Shown here: one piece after another, positions 45,884 through 54,374 of the stretch
Numbering within the stretch: the first letter of the stretch is position 1
How the letters are laid out: each line of letters opens with the position of its first letter
Source: CAVUOA01 sp963742955
GTDB taxonomy: Bacteria > Bacteroidota > Ignavibacteria > Tepidaquicellales > OLB5
DNA length: 64,000 nt
Direction of reading: 5' to 3'
Assembly (NCBI GenBank): GCA_963742955.1
Contig: CAVUOA010000008.1
Location: 1,364,001-1,428,000 of the forward strand
Made by a program: the position numbers and the translations under genes
The notes under the pieces: model-generated
What the model saw: only the letters and a program-made list of their open reading frames with translations
Told to the model about the DNA's origin: nothing
Databases searched by the model: none

Positions 45884-47923
45884 ATGAAAAAGTTATTTAC
45901 ATATTTCAGCTTAGCGTTGTTTTGTATTCTGGTCTATTCATTCAGCGGAGTGAATCTGACCCAAACAGACGCAACAGACAATGTGATGATTCAATTTGTG
46001 ACTACAAACCAGTATGGCAACAACCTTTACATAGATAACGTTGCAATAGGAAGCCAGTTCGGCACAGATGTTATGGTAACTTCTTTTAATAATATACCGC
46101 GCGATACTAACTATTCATTTTACGGCGCGTCAAGTTTCCAGATAGCCCCCAAGGTTAGCTTCACCAACGTAGGAAGAAACAACATTACAACATCTTTCAA
46201 TGTTACAATAACAATTAACCCGGGCGGTTATACAAGCACCAAATCAATTCCTTCACTTAACAGCGGGCAGGGTTACGAGGTAACATTTGATAATGCAACC
46301 ATCAATCCCAGTGTTGTATTATCATTGAAAGCGTACAGCTCGCTCTCAACAGACATGAACAGGTCAAATGATACACTTCAGCAGAGCTCACTTTTCCTGC
46401 CGGGTGTAAAAAGAAAAGTATTATACGAGGCATATACACAGACCAATTGCGGACCTTGCGCTTCAAATAACCCCGCATTAGATGCATTTATAACAGCGAG
46501 ATTTGATACTGTAGTTGCAATTAAGCACCATGTATGGTGGCCGGGCGCAAACAATGACCCAATGTATCTTGCTAATGTTTCACAGAACAATGACAGGACA
46601 AATTATTACAGCATAAATGCAGTGCCGACATTAATGGTTGACGGAGTTATTCAGCAGGTAAGCGGCTATACCACACCTTCAAATCTTCTGAACCCTTACA
46701 ACACGCGTTTGGCAAAAGGCTCGCCGCTTTCATTAAGCGTTGTTGATACAAGAATTGCCGGTGACTCAATACGGGCAGCAGTTACAATGACAATTTATTC
46801 GCCGCTTTCTGCAGGGAATTACTACCTTAGAGTTGAATCAATAGAAAGAACTATTACTTATTCTTCACCTCCCGGAACCAACGGCGAAACAGTTTTCCAT
46901 GATGTTTTCAGGCGTGCGTATCCCAATACAATGGGTACAACTATTCCGATGACACCGGGCACCTATAATTATACTTTCACATATAAAAGAGAAAGCGCAT
47001 GGGTAGATTCCATGATGTATACCGCAGTATTTGTTCAGAATGAAACAAATAAAGAAGTAATAAACTGCGCGAAAGCAAGAAATTATGTTTCCGATAACAC
47101 CCCTGCCCCTCAAACTAACTCACTGAAACCCTATGCCGAATACAACGGTTATGTTCGTGACATGCAGACAGTTACAGGTACAGGTGATTTTGTAATAGGC
47201 GGCTATGTTCCGGAAATGTTTGAAGGTTCTTTTCCTCCTGCAGGATGGACAATTGTCAATCCGGACGGCGGAATAACATTTGAAAAATTCAGCGGGGCTA
47301 ACGGACCAACGCTCGGCGGAACTTCATCATCACGTTTGAACTTCTACAGCTACAGCACTACCGGACAGATGGATTATATGAAAACAAGAGTATTCAATAA
47401 TGTTCAGGATAACGATACTATAAGTTTCGACTGGGCTTATGCAATGTATTCAGCAAGCTATCTTGACAGGCTGCAGGTAATGGTATCCACCAACGGCGGA
47501 ACATCATTCCCGTACACAATATTTGACAGAACAGGCGCAGCTCTTGCAACTGCCCCGACTACTACAAATGATTTTGTGCCGACAAGTAGTCAATGGCTGA
47601 CTTTTAAGATTGCATTCGCGAACATTACCTCAGTTAAACCTGTTTCGGAACTTGTTCCCGCTGCTTATGAGCTGAACCAGAACTATCCTAACCCGTTTAA
47701 CCCGTCAACGACAATTAAATTTGCATTGCCGAAAGACGGACTGGTATCAATAAAAATATACAATGCAGCCGGAAGCGAAGTTGCTGACGTTTATAACAGT
47801 ATACTCAAAGCCGGTGTTTATACAACATCGGTTGACGGCTCAAAATGGGCAAGCGGCGTGTATTTCTACAGGATTGTATCGGGTGATTTTGTAAGCACAA
47901 AGAAGATGGTATTGGTTAAATAG
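45884..47923 (+). CDS. Multidomain thioredoxin-fold T9SS protein, array member 8 (CGPC type)
   Basis: 679 residues. After the signal peptide comes FVTTNQYGNNLYIDNVAIGS, which looks like the tail of a choice-of-anchor J domain. Next is an Ig/CARDB-like domain (about 55-170, INPGGYTSTKSIPSLNSG), then the Omp28-like domain with YEAYTQTNCGPCASNNPALD and NAVPTLMVDG. A choice-of-anchor J domain follows (about 440-590, SFPPAGWTIVNPDGG ... SSQWLTFKIAF) without its usual tail, and finally the T9SS domain (ELNQNYPNPFNPSTTIKFAL ... TKKMVLVK). The J-domain parts are split around the rest, which is odd. Regulated from the dyad promoter at 45745-45787. Confidence 0.9.
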   Translation: MKKLFTYFSLALFCILVYSFSGVNLTQTDATDNVMIQFVTTNQYGNNLYIDNVAIGSQFGTDVMVTSFNNIPRDTNYSFYGASSFQIAPKVSFTNVGRNNITTSFNVTITINPGGYTSTKSIPSLNSGQGYEVTFDNATINPSVVLSLKAYSSLSTDMNRSNDTLQQSSLFLPGVKRKVLYEAYTQTNCGPCASNNPALDAFITARFDTVVAIKHHVWWPGANNDPMYLANVSQNNDRTNYYSINAVPTLMVDGVIQQVSGYTTPSNLLNPYNTRLAKGSPLSLSVVDTRIAGDSIRAAVTMTIYSPLSAGNYYLRVESIERTITYSSPPGTNGETVFHDVFRRAYPNTMGTTIPMTPGTYNYTFTYKRESAWVDSMMYTAVFVQNETNKEVINCAKARNYVSDNTPAPQTNSLKPYAEYNGYVRDMQTVTGTGDFVIGGYVPEMFEGSFPPAGWTIVNPDGGITFEKFSGANGPTLGGTSSSRLNFYSYSTTGQMDYMKTRVFNNVQDNDTISFDWAYAMYSASYLDRLQVMVSTNGGTSFPYTIFDRTGAALATAPTTTNDFVPTSSQWLTFKIAFANITSVKPVSELVPAAYELNQNYPNPFNPSTTIKFALPKDGLVSIKIYNAAGSEVADVYNSILKAGVYTTSVDGSKWASGVYFYRIVSGDFVSTKKMVLVK

Positions 47924-47954
47924 ACCGCTGATTTATCTGATTACGTTGATTATC

Positions 47955-47992
47955 AAACTTCCGAAGTTTTATAAACTTCGGAAGTTTTTTTA
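47955..47992 (+). terminator. CTTCCGAAG-family terminator 5
   Basis: AAACTTCCGAAGTTT-TATA-AACTTCGGAAGTTTTTTT after member 8. Confidence 0.88.
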
Positions 47993-48011
47993 TGTGTTAA
48001 CCAGCTAATTT

Positions 48012-48280
48012 TGACCTCACCCTCCGTCTCCCTCTCCTAAGAGGAGAGGGAGAGAATAGAATAAAAATTTTCACAATGGCAAGTTGAAGTACTCCTGTTT
48101 ACCCTCGTGCCCCGACTCACAGACGTGGCACGAGTTAGGAACTCCCGGAGTCTCTAAGGCTTTATGGGCTCGCCTTATAGCTGAAGACCCCCTCTTAATC
48201 TCCCCCCTGCCTGCAGCAGGCAGGCTTGTTAAGGGGGAGACACAGTGGGGGTAATAATTTAAAGCTTCGGAAGTTTTATA
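48012..48280. repeat. About 270-bp composite non-coding element, copy B
   Basis: The same parts in the same order as copy A at 40415-40664: the CTCCCTCTCCT/AGGAGAGGGAG hairpin, CTCGTGCC/GGCACGAG, GAGTCTCT, the CCTGCCTGCAGCAGGCAGG palindrome, and a terminal AGCTTCGGAAGTTTTA arm. It fills most of the 676-bp gap before member 9; a further partial unit lies at 48285-48327. An apparent open frame at 48226-48480 is inside this repeat and is rejected. Confidence 0.75.
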
Positions 48281-48284
48281 TGAC

Positions 48285-48327
48285 TGACCTCACCCTCCGT
48301 ATCCCTTTCCTGGGAGGAGAGGGAGAG
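48285..48327. repeat. Partial CTCACCCTCC/GGGAGAG repeat
   Basis: The leading hairpin part of the composite element alone, with small differences. Confidence 0.6.
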
Positions 48328-48599
48328 AATAGAATTTTTTGTACTGCCGGCGTGGTCTTGATTGTCAAATTTTACATAGAAATTTATGGCAGGGATACTG
48401 GCAGGACGTTCTTAACAGACCACTTCTTAACTTATCCTTTGGCAGCCTGGAATGTGAATATACAGCCGGAAAAGAAATGAAAAATCAAATGGTTACACAT
48501 TTACAGCGGGCTTTCTTTTTATATCCTGCTTTTTCATGTTTGAATCTTATCATAAGTTGTATTATAATGCATGAATTAACCTTTTTCAGGAGTACAATA

Positions 48600-50510
48600 A
48601 TGAGAAAAAAACTTTACAATTTATTTTCCGCTTCACTGCTCATTGCAGTAATTTTATGCGGATTTACAATCGGAACAAACAACGCCCTTGCTGCAGGTTA
48701 TATATCGCAGGATTTTGATAACCCTTCATTTCCGCCCGCAGGTTGGACGGTTGCCAATACCACCGGACATGATGTCAGCAGAACAACATACTGCAGCGGT
48801 TACGGTAACGGAAGCTCAAGCGTCATATTTGATAATTATGATTATCAATCAGGTTACTATGACTTAATTACAAAAACATTTCCGGCATCTGTTTCCGGTG
48901 ATTCCCTTATATTTGACCATGCGTATGCAACTGCAGTGGGCGGATATAATGATGCGCTTAATGTATATACCTCAACAGATAACGGTTCAACATGGGTATT
49001 GCTTATAAATTTGGTTGGAGGCAATAGCGGACCTCTTGTAACTGCTCCTGCTACGAACGATTTATTTATTCCCACTTCAAGCCAATGGGCAACAAAGAGG
49101 TATGCACTGCCGGTTGGAACAAATAAAGTAAAATTCGATGGTGTTACAGCTTTTGGGAATAGTCTTTATCTTGACAATGTGAGGATAGGTTCTCCTTACA
49201 ATAATGACGTTGGTGTAAACAGCATCAGCAACCCTAAGTGGGGTTTTGTACCCGGTTCGCAAACACCAAATGCATCGGTAAGAAATTACGGTTCGTCAAC
49301 AGTATCATCGAGTGTAACAATGACTATTAACCCGGGAGGATATACACAGTCACAAAGTTTCTCAAATCTTGCACCCGGTGCAACACAACAGTTAACATTC
49401 CCGTCATTTAATTTTGCAACTACCGGAACATATACAATAAAAGCATATTCAACTTACGGTTCAGACCAGAATTTATCAAATGATACTGTTACAAATACTC
49501 TTACGGTTACCACTTCACCGAGGAAAGTAGTACTTGAGTTTTGTACAGGAACCTGGTGCCAGTGGTGTGCGTGCGGCGATAAAGTAGCTCATCACCTTGC
49601 AGTAACATACCCTGATAATTCTGTTATTTTTGCTTATCATGGTGCCGGTTCAGACCCGTATATAAATTTCAACGGCAACAATATTATTGGTCTGCTTGGT
49701 TTTACAGGATACCCTTCAGGATTGATAGATAGACGGCTCGGAGCAAACAGCGGCTGGGGCTCTTTCTTCTATGATGCAGAATACCGCATGGAAAATGCTC
49801 CATCAGGAACAGTCAGCATTTCTCCAACAAGCATTAATTATAACCCGGGTACAAGAGAGCTTTCGGTAAATTTGAATGCAACAGCTTTGCAGACGCTGAG
49901 CGGTCAATATAAAGTAAATTATGTAATAACCGAGGATAATTTGGTTTATACTCAGACTGGAAACTCTACTTGTCCTACGGTTCCTAATGCAATTCATTAC
50001 TGGGTTGTAAGAAATATTGTAAACGGCGCGTCTGGAACAAATGTAAATTCAGGCACATGGAATTCCGGACAGTCTTATCCGCTTACATTTACCACAACCA
50101 TTGATGCCGGCTGGCAGGCAGGAAACTGCAAATTTTCCGTATTTATTTTTAAGGATAACGGAAGCTTAAGTCTTTCGGAAAGCCAGCAGGGTTTTCAAAG
50201 CGGATATATTGTGACTGGCATTAATAGTAACGGTCAGGAAATTCCGAAAACATATTCTCTTGAGCAGAATTACCCCAACCCGTTTAACCCGACAACAAAC
50301 GTACATTTTTCAATCCCGAAGGATGGTAATGTTTCGTTTAAGGTTTATAATTCAGTAGGTCAGCTGGTAGAGACTTATGTCGACGAGTTTGTAAAAGCCG
50401 GTAAATATAACGCTGAAATCGATGCCACTAACTGGGCAAGCGGAGTATATTATTACACGCTGAGCGCAAAAGACTTTACACAGACTAAGAAAATGATATT
50501 GATTAAGTAA
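48600..50510 (+). CDS. Multidomain thioredoxin-fold T9SS protein, array member 9
   Basis: The start is ATG at 48600 (MRKKLYNLFSASLLIAVILC), a clean signal peptide; the longer open frame from 48339 runs through repeat sequence. About 636 residues: a complete choice-of-anchor J domain (about 35-200, FDNPSFPPAGWTVANTTG ... GNSLYLDNVRIGSP), a CARDB-like domain (about 205-300, INPGGYTQSQSFSNLAPG), and an Omp28-like domain with LEFCTGTWCQWCACGDKVAH and TGYPSGLIDRRLG. The T9SS domain closes it (EQNYPNPFNPTTNVHFSI ... TKKMILIK). Shares domain kit but not order with member 8. Confidence 0.92.
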   Translation: MRKKLYNLFSASLLIAVILCGFTIGTNNALAAGYISQDFDNPSFPPAGWTVANTTGHDVSRTTYCSGYGNGSSSVIFDNYDYQSGYYDLITKTFPASVSGDSLIFDHAYATAVGGYNDALNVYTSTDNGSTWVLLINLVGGNSGPLVTAPATNDLFIPTSSQWATKRYALPVGTNKVKFDGVTAFGNSLYLDNVRIGSPYNNDVGVNSISNPKWGFVPGSQTPNASVRNYGSSTVSSSVTMTINPGGYTQSQSFSNLAPGATQQLTFPSFNFATTGTYTIKAYSTYGSDQNLSNDTVTNTLTVTTSPRKVVLEFCTGTWCQWCACGDKVAHHLAVTYPDNSVIFAYHGAGSDPYINFNGNNIIGLLGFTGYPSGLIDRRLGANSGWGSFFYDAEYRMENAPSGTVSISPTSINYNPGTRELSVNLNATALQTLSGQYKVNYVITEDNLVYTQTGNSTCPTVPNAIHYWVVRNIVNGASGTNVNSGTWNSGQSYPLTFTTTIDAGWQAGNCKFSVFIFKDNGSLSLSESQQGFQSGYIVTGINSNGQEIPKTYSLEQNYPNPFNPTTNVHFSIPKDGNVSFKVYNSVGQLVETYVDEFVKAGKYNAEIDATNWASGVYYYTLSAKDFTQTKKMILIK

Positions 50511-50580
50511 ACAATGTCCTGAACAACTGCCTGCTGCAGGCAGGAAGTCGAAGGACACATAAACTTAAAAGACAGATTTA

Positions 50581-50617
50581 AACTTCCGAAGTTGTAAAAA
50601 CTTCGGAAGTTTTTTTA
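50581..50617 (+). terminator. CTTCCGAAG-family terminator 6
   Basis: AACTTCCGAAGTT-GTAAA-AACTTCGGAAGTTTTTTT after member 9. Confidence 0.88.
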
Positions 50618-50636
50618 TGCGCTGATTTGCTAATTT

Positions 50637-50679
50637 TGACCTCACCCTCCGTCTCCCTCTCCTAAGAGGAGAGGGAGAG
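50637..50679. repeat. Partial composite-element repeat
   Basis: TGACCTCACCCTCCGTCTCC...GGAGAGGGAGAG, almost identical to the start of copy B, again directly after a CTTCCGAAG terminator. Confidence 0.65.
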
Positions 50680-50782
50680 TTAAGTAGCTCTTCCTTTTTT
50701 TATGTATTTCTAAATGCCAACTTTCATTGTCAATAATTTTTTATATTTACTGAAATATAGACTTCTCAAGTTTTAAAAGCTT

Positions 50783-51481
50783 TTGAAGTCTTTGATTTCC
50801 GCCATCCTATTGAAAGAAAAAATTAACGAAATAATACGCCTTTTACGTAAAGAATTTAAGGGTTTATCACCAAAACCTTCAAAATCTGACCCGCTGGACA
50901 TGCTGATTGCCACCATGCTCTCGCAGAATACTACAGATAAAACAAGCTACAGGGCTTTCCAAAACTTAAAGAGAGACTTTAAAAACTGGGATGATGTTAT
51001 GAACGCCCCGTCATCAAAGGTAAAAAATGCCATAAGAGTATGCGGGCTTACGAACCAGAAATCAAAAAGCATTCGTCAGGTGCTTAAGGAAATGAAGAAG
51101 AAATACGGGAAAATGAGCCTCGATTTCATTGATAAAATGGATGACGAAGCGATTTACAGCGAGCTGATTAAATACAACGGTGTTGGAGTAAAAACAATTT
51201 CATGCGTTCTTGCATTCGGGTTGGGCCGGGATGTGTTCCCCGTCGATACGCATGTACATAGAATTGCCAACCGGCTGGGACTGGTAAAAACCAAAACTCC
51301 CGATAAAACATTTGAGAGCTTAAAAGATAAAATACCCAAAGGGAAAAAGTTTCTTCTGCACACTCTTTTAATCAGGTTCGGCAGAAAAATCTGCCGCGCA
51401 AAAAATCCGCTCTGCAATAAATGTGTTTTATATGACCTGTGCGAATTCAAAGAAAAAGAGCTTATATGCCTCAATCGGTGA
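50783..51481 (+). CDS. nth: Endonuclease III-type DNA glycosylase/AP lyase
   Basis: Excises oxidised pyrimidines and nicks abasic sites. About 222-232 residues. The helix-hairpin-helix with the catalytic Lys region is at KYNGVGVKTISCVLAFGLGR, and VFPVDTHVHRIANRLGLVKT carries the catalytic Asp. The C-terminal 4Fe-4S loop CRAKNPLCNKCVLYDLC has C-x6-C-x2-C-x5-C. No ATG is near; candidates are TTG at 50783 or TTG at 50810. A terminator-like hairpin (50760-50793) overlaps the first, so 50810 may be the true start. Confidence 0.92.
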   Translation: MKSLISAILLKEKINEIIRLLRKEFKGLSPKPSKSDPLDMLIATMLSQNTTDKTSYRAFQNLKRDFKNWDDVMNAPSSKVKNAIRVCGLTNQKSKSIRQVLKEMKKKYGKMSLDFIDKMDDEAIYSELIKYNGVGVKTISCVLAFGLGRDVFPVDTHVHRIANRLGLVKTKTPDKTFESLKDKIPKGKKFLLHTLLIRFGRKICRAKNPLCNKCVLYDLCEFKEKELICLNR

Positions 51482-51532
51482 GGGAGCTAAACAGGTTCCA
51501 AAAGAAAATAATTTTATTATTCTGGAGCACGT

Positions 51533-52552
51533 TTGAAGAAATTCGATAAATCAAAAGTAGAAAAAATCCTCATTATAAAGCCGGCTGCAATCGGTGATGT
51601 GCTGCTTGCAACCCCTGCGGCTGAAAACCTGCGTTATAATTTTCCCGATGCCGAAATTAATTTTCTCACTCAAAAATTCTGCAAAGAAATTCTTACCGGG
51701 AATCCGTTCATTTCAAGAGTACTGACCTATGATTTAAGTCTCGATGGCGGCTGGTTTATTATCAGCAAAATCCGCAAACAGAAATATGACCTTGTTATAG
51801 ACCTTTTCGGCAATCCCCGGACTGCATTAATTACATTCTTAAGCCGTGCAAGATATAAAGTCGGGTTTAAATTCAGGCAAAGAAAATATGCATATAATAT
51901 AAAGCTTGATTCACGCGGCGGTGAAGTCCATAATACTGAATTTAATCTCGATGCATTAAGAGCTCTGGGACTCGAAGTAAAACCAACGCTTCCGAAATTT
52001 TATATTAATTTAGTTCACAATGAGTTTGCCGATAAATTCTTTTTGGATAACTCGTTGGAGGGAAAACAGGTAATAGGAATAAATCCCTGCGGTACATGGC
52101 CCACCAAAGTTTGGTATTTGGAGAAATTCGCTGAGCTTATTAAGAAGTTCACCGGTGATTACCGTTTTTTGATTTTCTGGGGTTATGAAGAAGAGCGTCT
52201 TCAGGCAGAAAAACTCCGCGAAATGACGGGAAGCAATGTAATATTGATACCAAAAACAGATTTAAAATATACCGGAGCGCTTATGAGGAAATGCAGGGTA
52301 TTCCTTACAAACGATACAGGTCCTATGCATATTGCCTCCGCCTTGGGAGTTAATGTGGCAGCAATTTTCGGGCCGACTAATTCGCATCTTCAGGGTCCTC
52401 TAAATAAAAACTCAATCGTGATAAAAAATGAAAGCTTAAGCTGTCTTGGCTGCAACCTGACAAAGATTGAGGATTGTCCCAATCAGCATAAGTGTATGGC
52501 GGAACTAAGCGCTGATACAGTATTTGAAAAAATGCAGATATTCTTAAAATAG
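51533..52552 (+). CDS. Glycosyltransferase family 9 (heptosyltransferase-like)
   Basis: A 339-residue GT-B enzyme that adds ADP-heptose-type sugars to the LPS core. ILIIKPAAIGDVLLATPAAE is the conserved N-terminal nucleotide-fold start; GINPCGTWPTKVWYLEKFAE and FLTNDTGPMHIASALGVNVA followed by AIFGPTN are the donor-binding motifs of GT9. A Cys cluster near the end (SCLGCNLTKIEDCPNQHKC) is found in a subset of the family. TTG start at 51533 with a GGAG site. Together with no other LPS gene here, exact acceptor unknown. Confidence 0.92.
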   Translation: MKKFDKSKVEKILIIKPAAIGDVLLATPAAENLRYNFPDAEINFLTQKFCKEILTGNPFISRVLTYDLSLDGGWFIISKIRKQKYDLVIDLFGNPRTALITFLSRARYKVGFKFRQRKYAYNIKLDSRGGEVHNTEFNLDALRALGLEVKPTLPKFYINLVHNEFADKFFLDNSLEGKQVIGINPCGTWPTKVWYLEKFAELIKKFTGDYRFLIFWGYEEERLQAEKLREMTGSNVILIPKTDLKYTGALMRKCRVFLTNDTGPMHIASALGVNVAAIFGPTNSHLQGPLNKNSIVIKNESLSCLGCNLTKIEDCPNQHKCMAELSADTVFEKMQIFLK

Positions 52553-52606
52553 CAGGTGGAACTTATGCTTATATACTCAAGTTAAAACGGTAACAAGGAG
52601 TAAATT

Positions 52607-53119
52607 ATGAGTAAAAATAAAATTAAATATCTTATTCTTATCGTTTTAGTTTCAGTATTTGCTTTTGGCTGCTCAAATATTCAAGGTCAGAAAAAGCTTA
52701 CATTCGATGAAGCGTTAAAAACTGCTAAAAAGGAAAATAAAAAAGTTATAGTAGATGTCTATACCGATTGGTGCGGGTGGTGCAAAAAGATGGATAGGGA
52801 TGCCTACAGCAATTCTGATATTAAAGAAATAATTGAAGATGATTTTATTTTAGTAAGACTCGATGCTGAAGGCAGCGGCACAAATACCTATAACGGGAAA
52901 TCATATACTGATGCTGAGCTTGCTGCATATTTTCAGGTTAGCGGTTACCCTACAACTGTGTTTTTAGATTCGAAAGGAAAGATAATTGAATTCAATTATG
53001 ACAAATACAAAATGAATAATCTGCCCGGCTACTATCCCGCCAATGATTTTAAGAAAGTGCTTGAATATATAAGAGACGATATGTATAAAGACACGGATTT
53101 GAGCACTATTATCAGTTAA
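52607..53119 (+). CDS. Thioredoxin-like lipoprotein
   Basis: 170 residues with a signal peptide and lipobox AFGCS near residue 22. A thioredoxin-like domain follows with YTDWCGWCKKMDRDAYSNSD (CGWC active site) and VSGYPTTVFLDSKGK (cis-Pro loop), the DsbD-gamma/thioredoxin_7 type. It is likely a periplasm-facing disulfide reductase or exchange protein. It lies 2.1 kb from the array of secreted thioredoxin-fold proteins, so it might service them (inference). AAGGAG site at 52593. Confidence 0.9.
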   Translation: MSKNKIKYLILIVLVSVFAFGCSNIQGQKKLTFDEALKTAKKENKKVIVDVYTDWCGWCKKMDRDAYSNSDIKEIIEDDFILVRLDAEGSGTNTYNGKSYTDAELAAYFQVSGYPTTVFLDSKGKIIEFNYDKYKMNNLPGYYPANDFKKVLEYIRDDMYKDTDLSTIIS

Positions 53120-53145
53120 TATTTATATTAAATTTTATCAATCCT

Positions 53146-53169
53146 AAACCCGCTTCGTGCGGGTTTTTT
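53146..53169 (+). terminator. Intrinsic terminator after thioredoxin-like lipoprotein
   Basis: AAACCCGC-TTCGT-GCGGGTTT then T run. Confidence 0.85.
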
Positions 53170-53380
53170 ATTGACCCGGCTATTAATGAATTAAATGGTG
53201 TTAATAGATTATGGTTTCAGGGGTATAGCGATTTTAGTTAGGTATTAGTAGTGGTTTTAGTTAAGTAAATATCACGTATTTCGTTAGGAAAATTCTTGTT
53301 TATATTAAATTTATTTTATAATTTAAACTCATTAATTATTGATAAACTGCTATTTCTTAACTTTTTATAAGGGAGTCCCA

Positions 53381-54244
53381 ATGGAGGCGAAAAAATTTTT
53401 AACTTTCTGTTTTACTGCTGCTATCTTTGTGTTTTTCATTTCTTCCTCTCAGGCGCAAATCAAGTATTCATCTGGGAGCAAATGGAAATCACCCTTTTTT
53501 ACAATAGAGGTTGCCGGTTCGTTTAATCCGCCGATACAGGATGCAAGCGGCGAGCTTGGAGATTTTTTTAAATTTAAGAATTACGGCACAAGTATAGGGT
53601 GGGGTGCGCAGTTTAATTTTAAATTCGGATTAGGCACTTACGCAGAATACAGACCTTATATTACACTTGGGTACTCCCAGCTTTTCGGCTCGGACGATAA
53701 GAATGCATTTATTGAAAGCAATTATATTGACCATGGCTATCCGCTGAAAGGAAGTGCATTATATGGTACAAATCCGGTTAAAGGCGAATCAGCAATTATT
53801 ATCAGAGTACCGTATGCAGGAGTTGGATTTGAATATGCTTTCACGAGAGCTGACCCCAAAAAGAGACAATTTATTCCGTTTGTCGGAACTGAGTTTTATT
53901 TAAGCGTGATAACAGGCAAATACAGGCAGACATCTGATTTTGTTCCAAACAATCCGGGTGTTGAAACACCATATATTATAAAAGCTGATGTAAGGTTTGG
54001 TTTCGGAGCGGGAGCAGGAATGGACATCAGGTTAACACAGGGATTTGGGATGACATTTGGTTTCAAATATAAACTTGCTAACATGATTGGCAAGACTGCA
54101 GATTATCTCATGGAAGAAAATAAGATGAACCTGCTTGACGGGTCAGATACAGATTTAAATACAAACCTGAAAGAAACCAGAAGTATCGCCTTTATGGAAT
54201 TATATCTTGGAGCAAGTTTTTTTATTGGAAAATCTGCTAAATAG
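53381..54244 (+). CDS. Outer-membrane beta-barrel protein, first of a pair
   Basis: The ATG at 53381 after GGGAG is the start; the open frame upstream to 53339 lacks a signal peptide position. About 287 residues: signal peptide (ending SQAQ), then alternating strands with Gly/aromatic turns (YRPYITLGYSQLFGSDDKNA, GVGFEYAFTRADPKKRQFIP, FVGTEFYLSVITGKYRQTSD), ending ELYLGASFFIGKSAK. Similar to the next gene throughout (SYxxFxxP, YPLKGSxxYG, GKYRQT/GTYRQT, FKYKLANMIGK/TKYKFANLLGK). Probably tandem paralogues; ligand or role unknown. Confidence 0.78.
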   Translation: MEAKKFLTFCFTAAIFVFFISSSQAQIKYSSGSKWKSPFFTIEVAGSFNPPIQDASGELGDFFKFKNYGTSIGWGAQFNFKFGLGTYAEYRPYITLGYSQLFGSDDKNAFIESNYIDHGYPLKGSALYGTNPVKGESAIIIRVPYAGVGFEYAFTRADPKKRQFIPFVGTEFYLSVITGKYRQTSDFVPNNPGVETPYIIKADVRFGFGAGAGMDIRLTQGFGMTFGFKYKLANMIGKTADYLMEENKMNLLDGSDTDLNTNLKETRSIAFMELYLGASFFIGKSAK

Positions 54245-54374
54245 GCATAATGAGCATTAATTACATAAATACTAAGTTATTATTAGATTTTTGTGATAAA
54301 ATATTTACAAAGTGGAAATAAATTGTTAATTTACGGAAGTTATACCCCTATTAATTAATTAATTTAAGAAAACC

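Noticed and set aside
48226..48480. Open frame inside the composite repeat before array member 9
   Set aside because: It coincides with the duplicated non-coding element and has no protein-like features.
48339..48599. N-terminal extension of array member 9
   Set aside because: The ATG at 48600 gives a proper signal peptide; the upstream part is repeat sequence.
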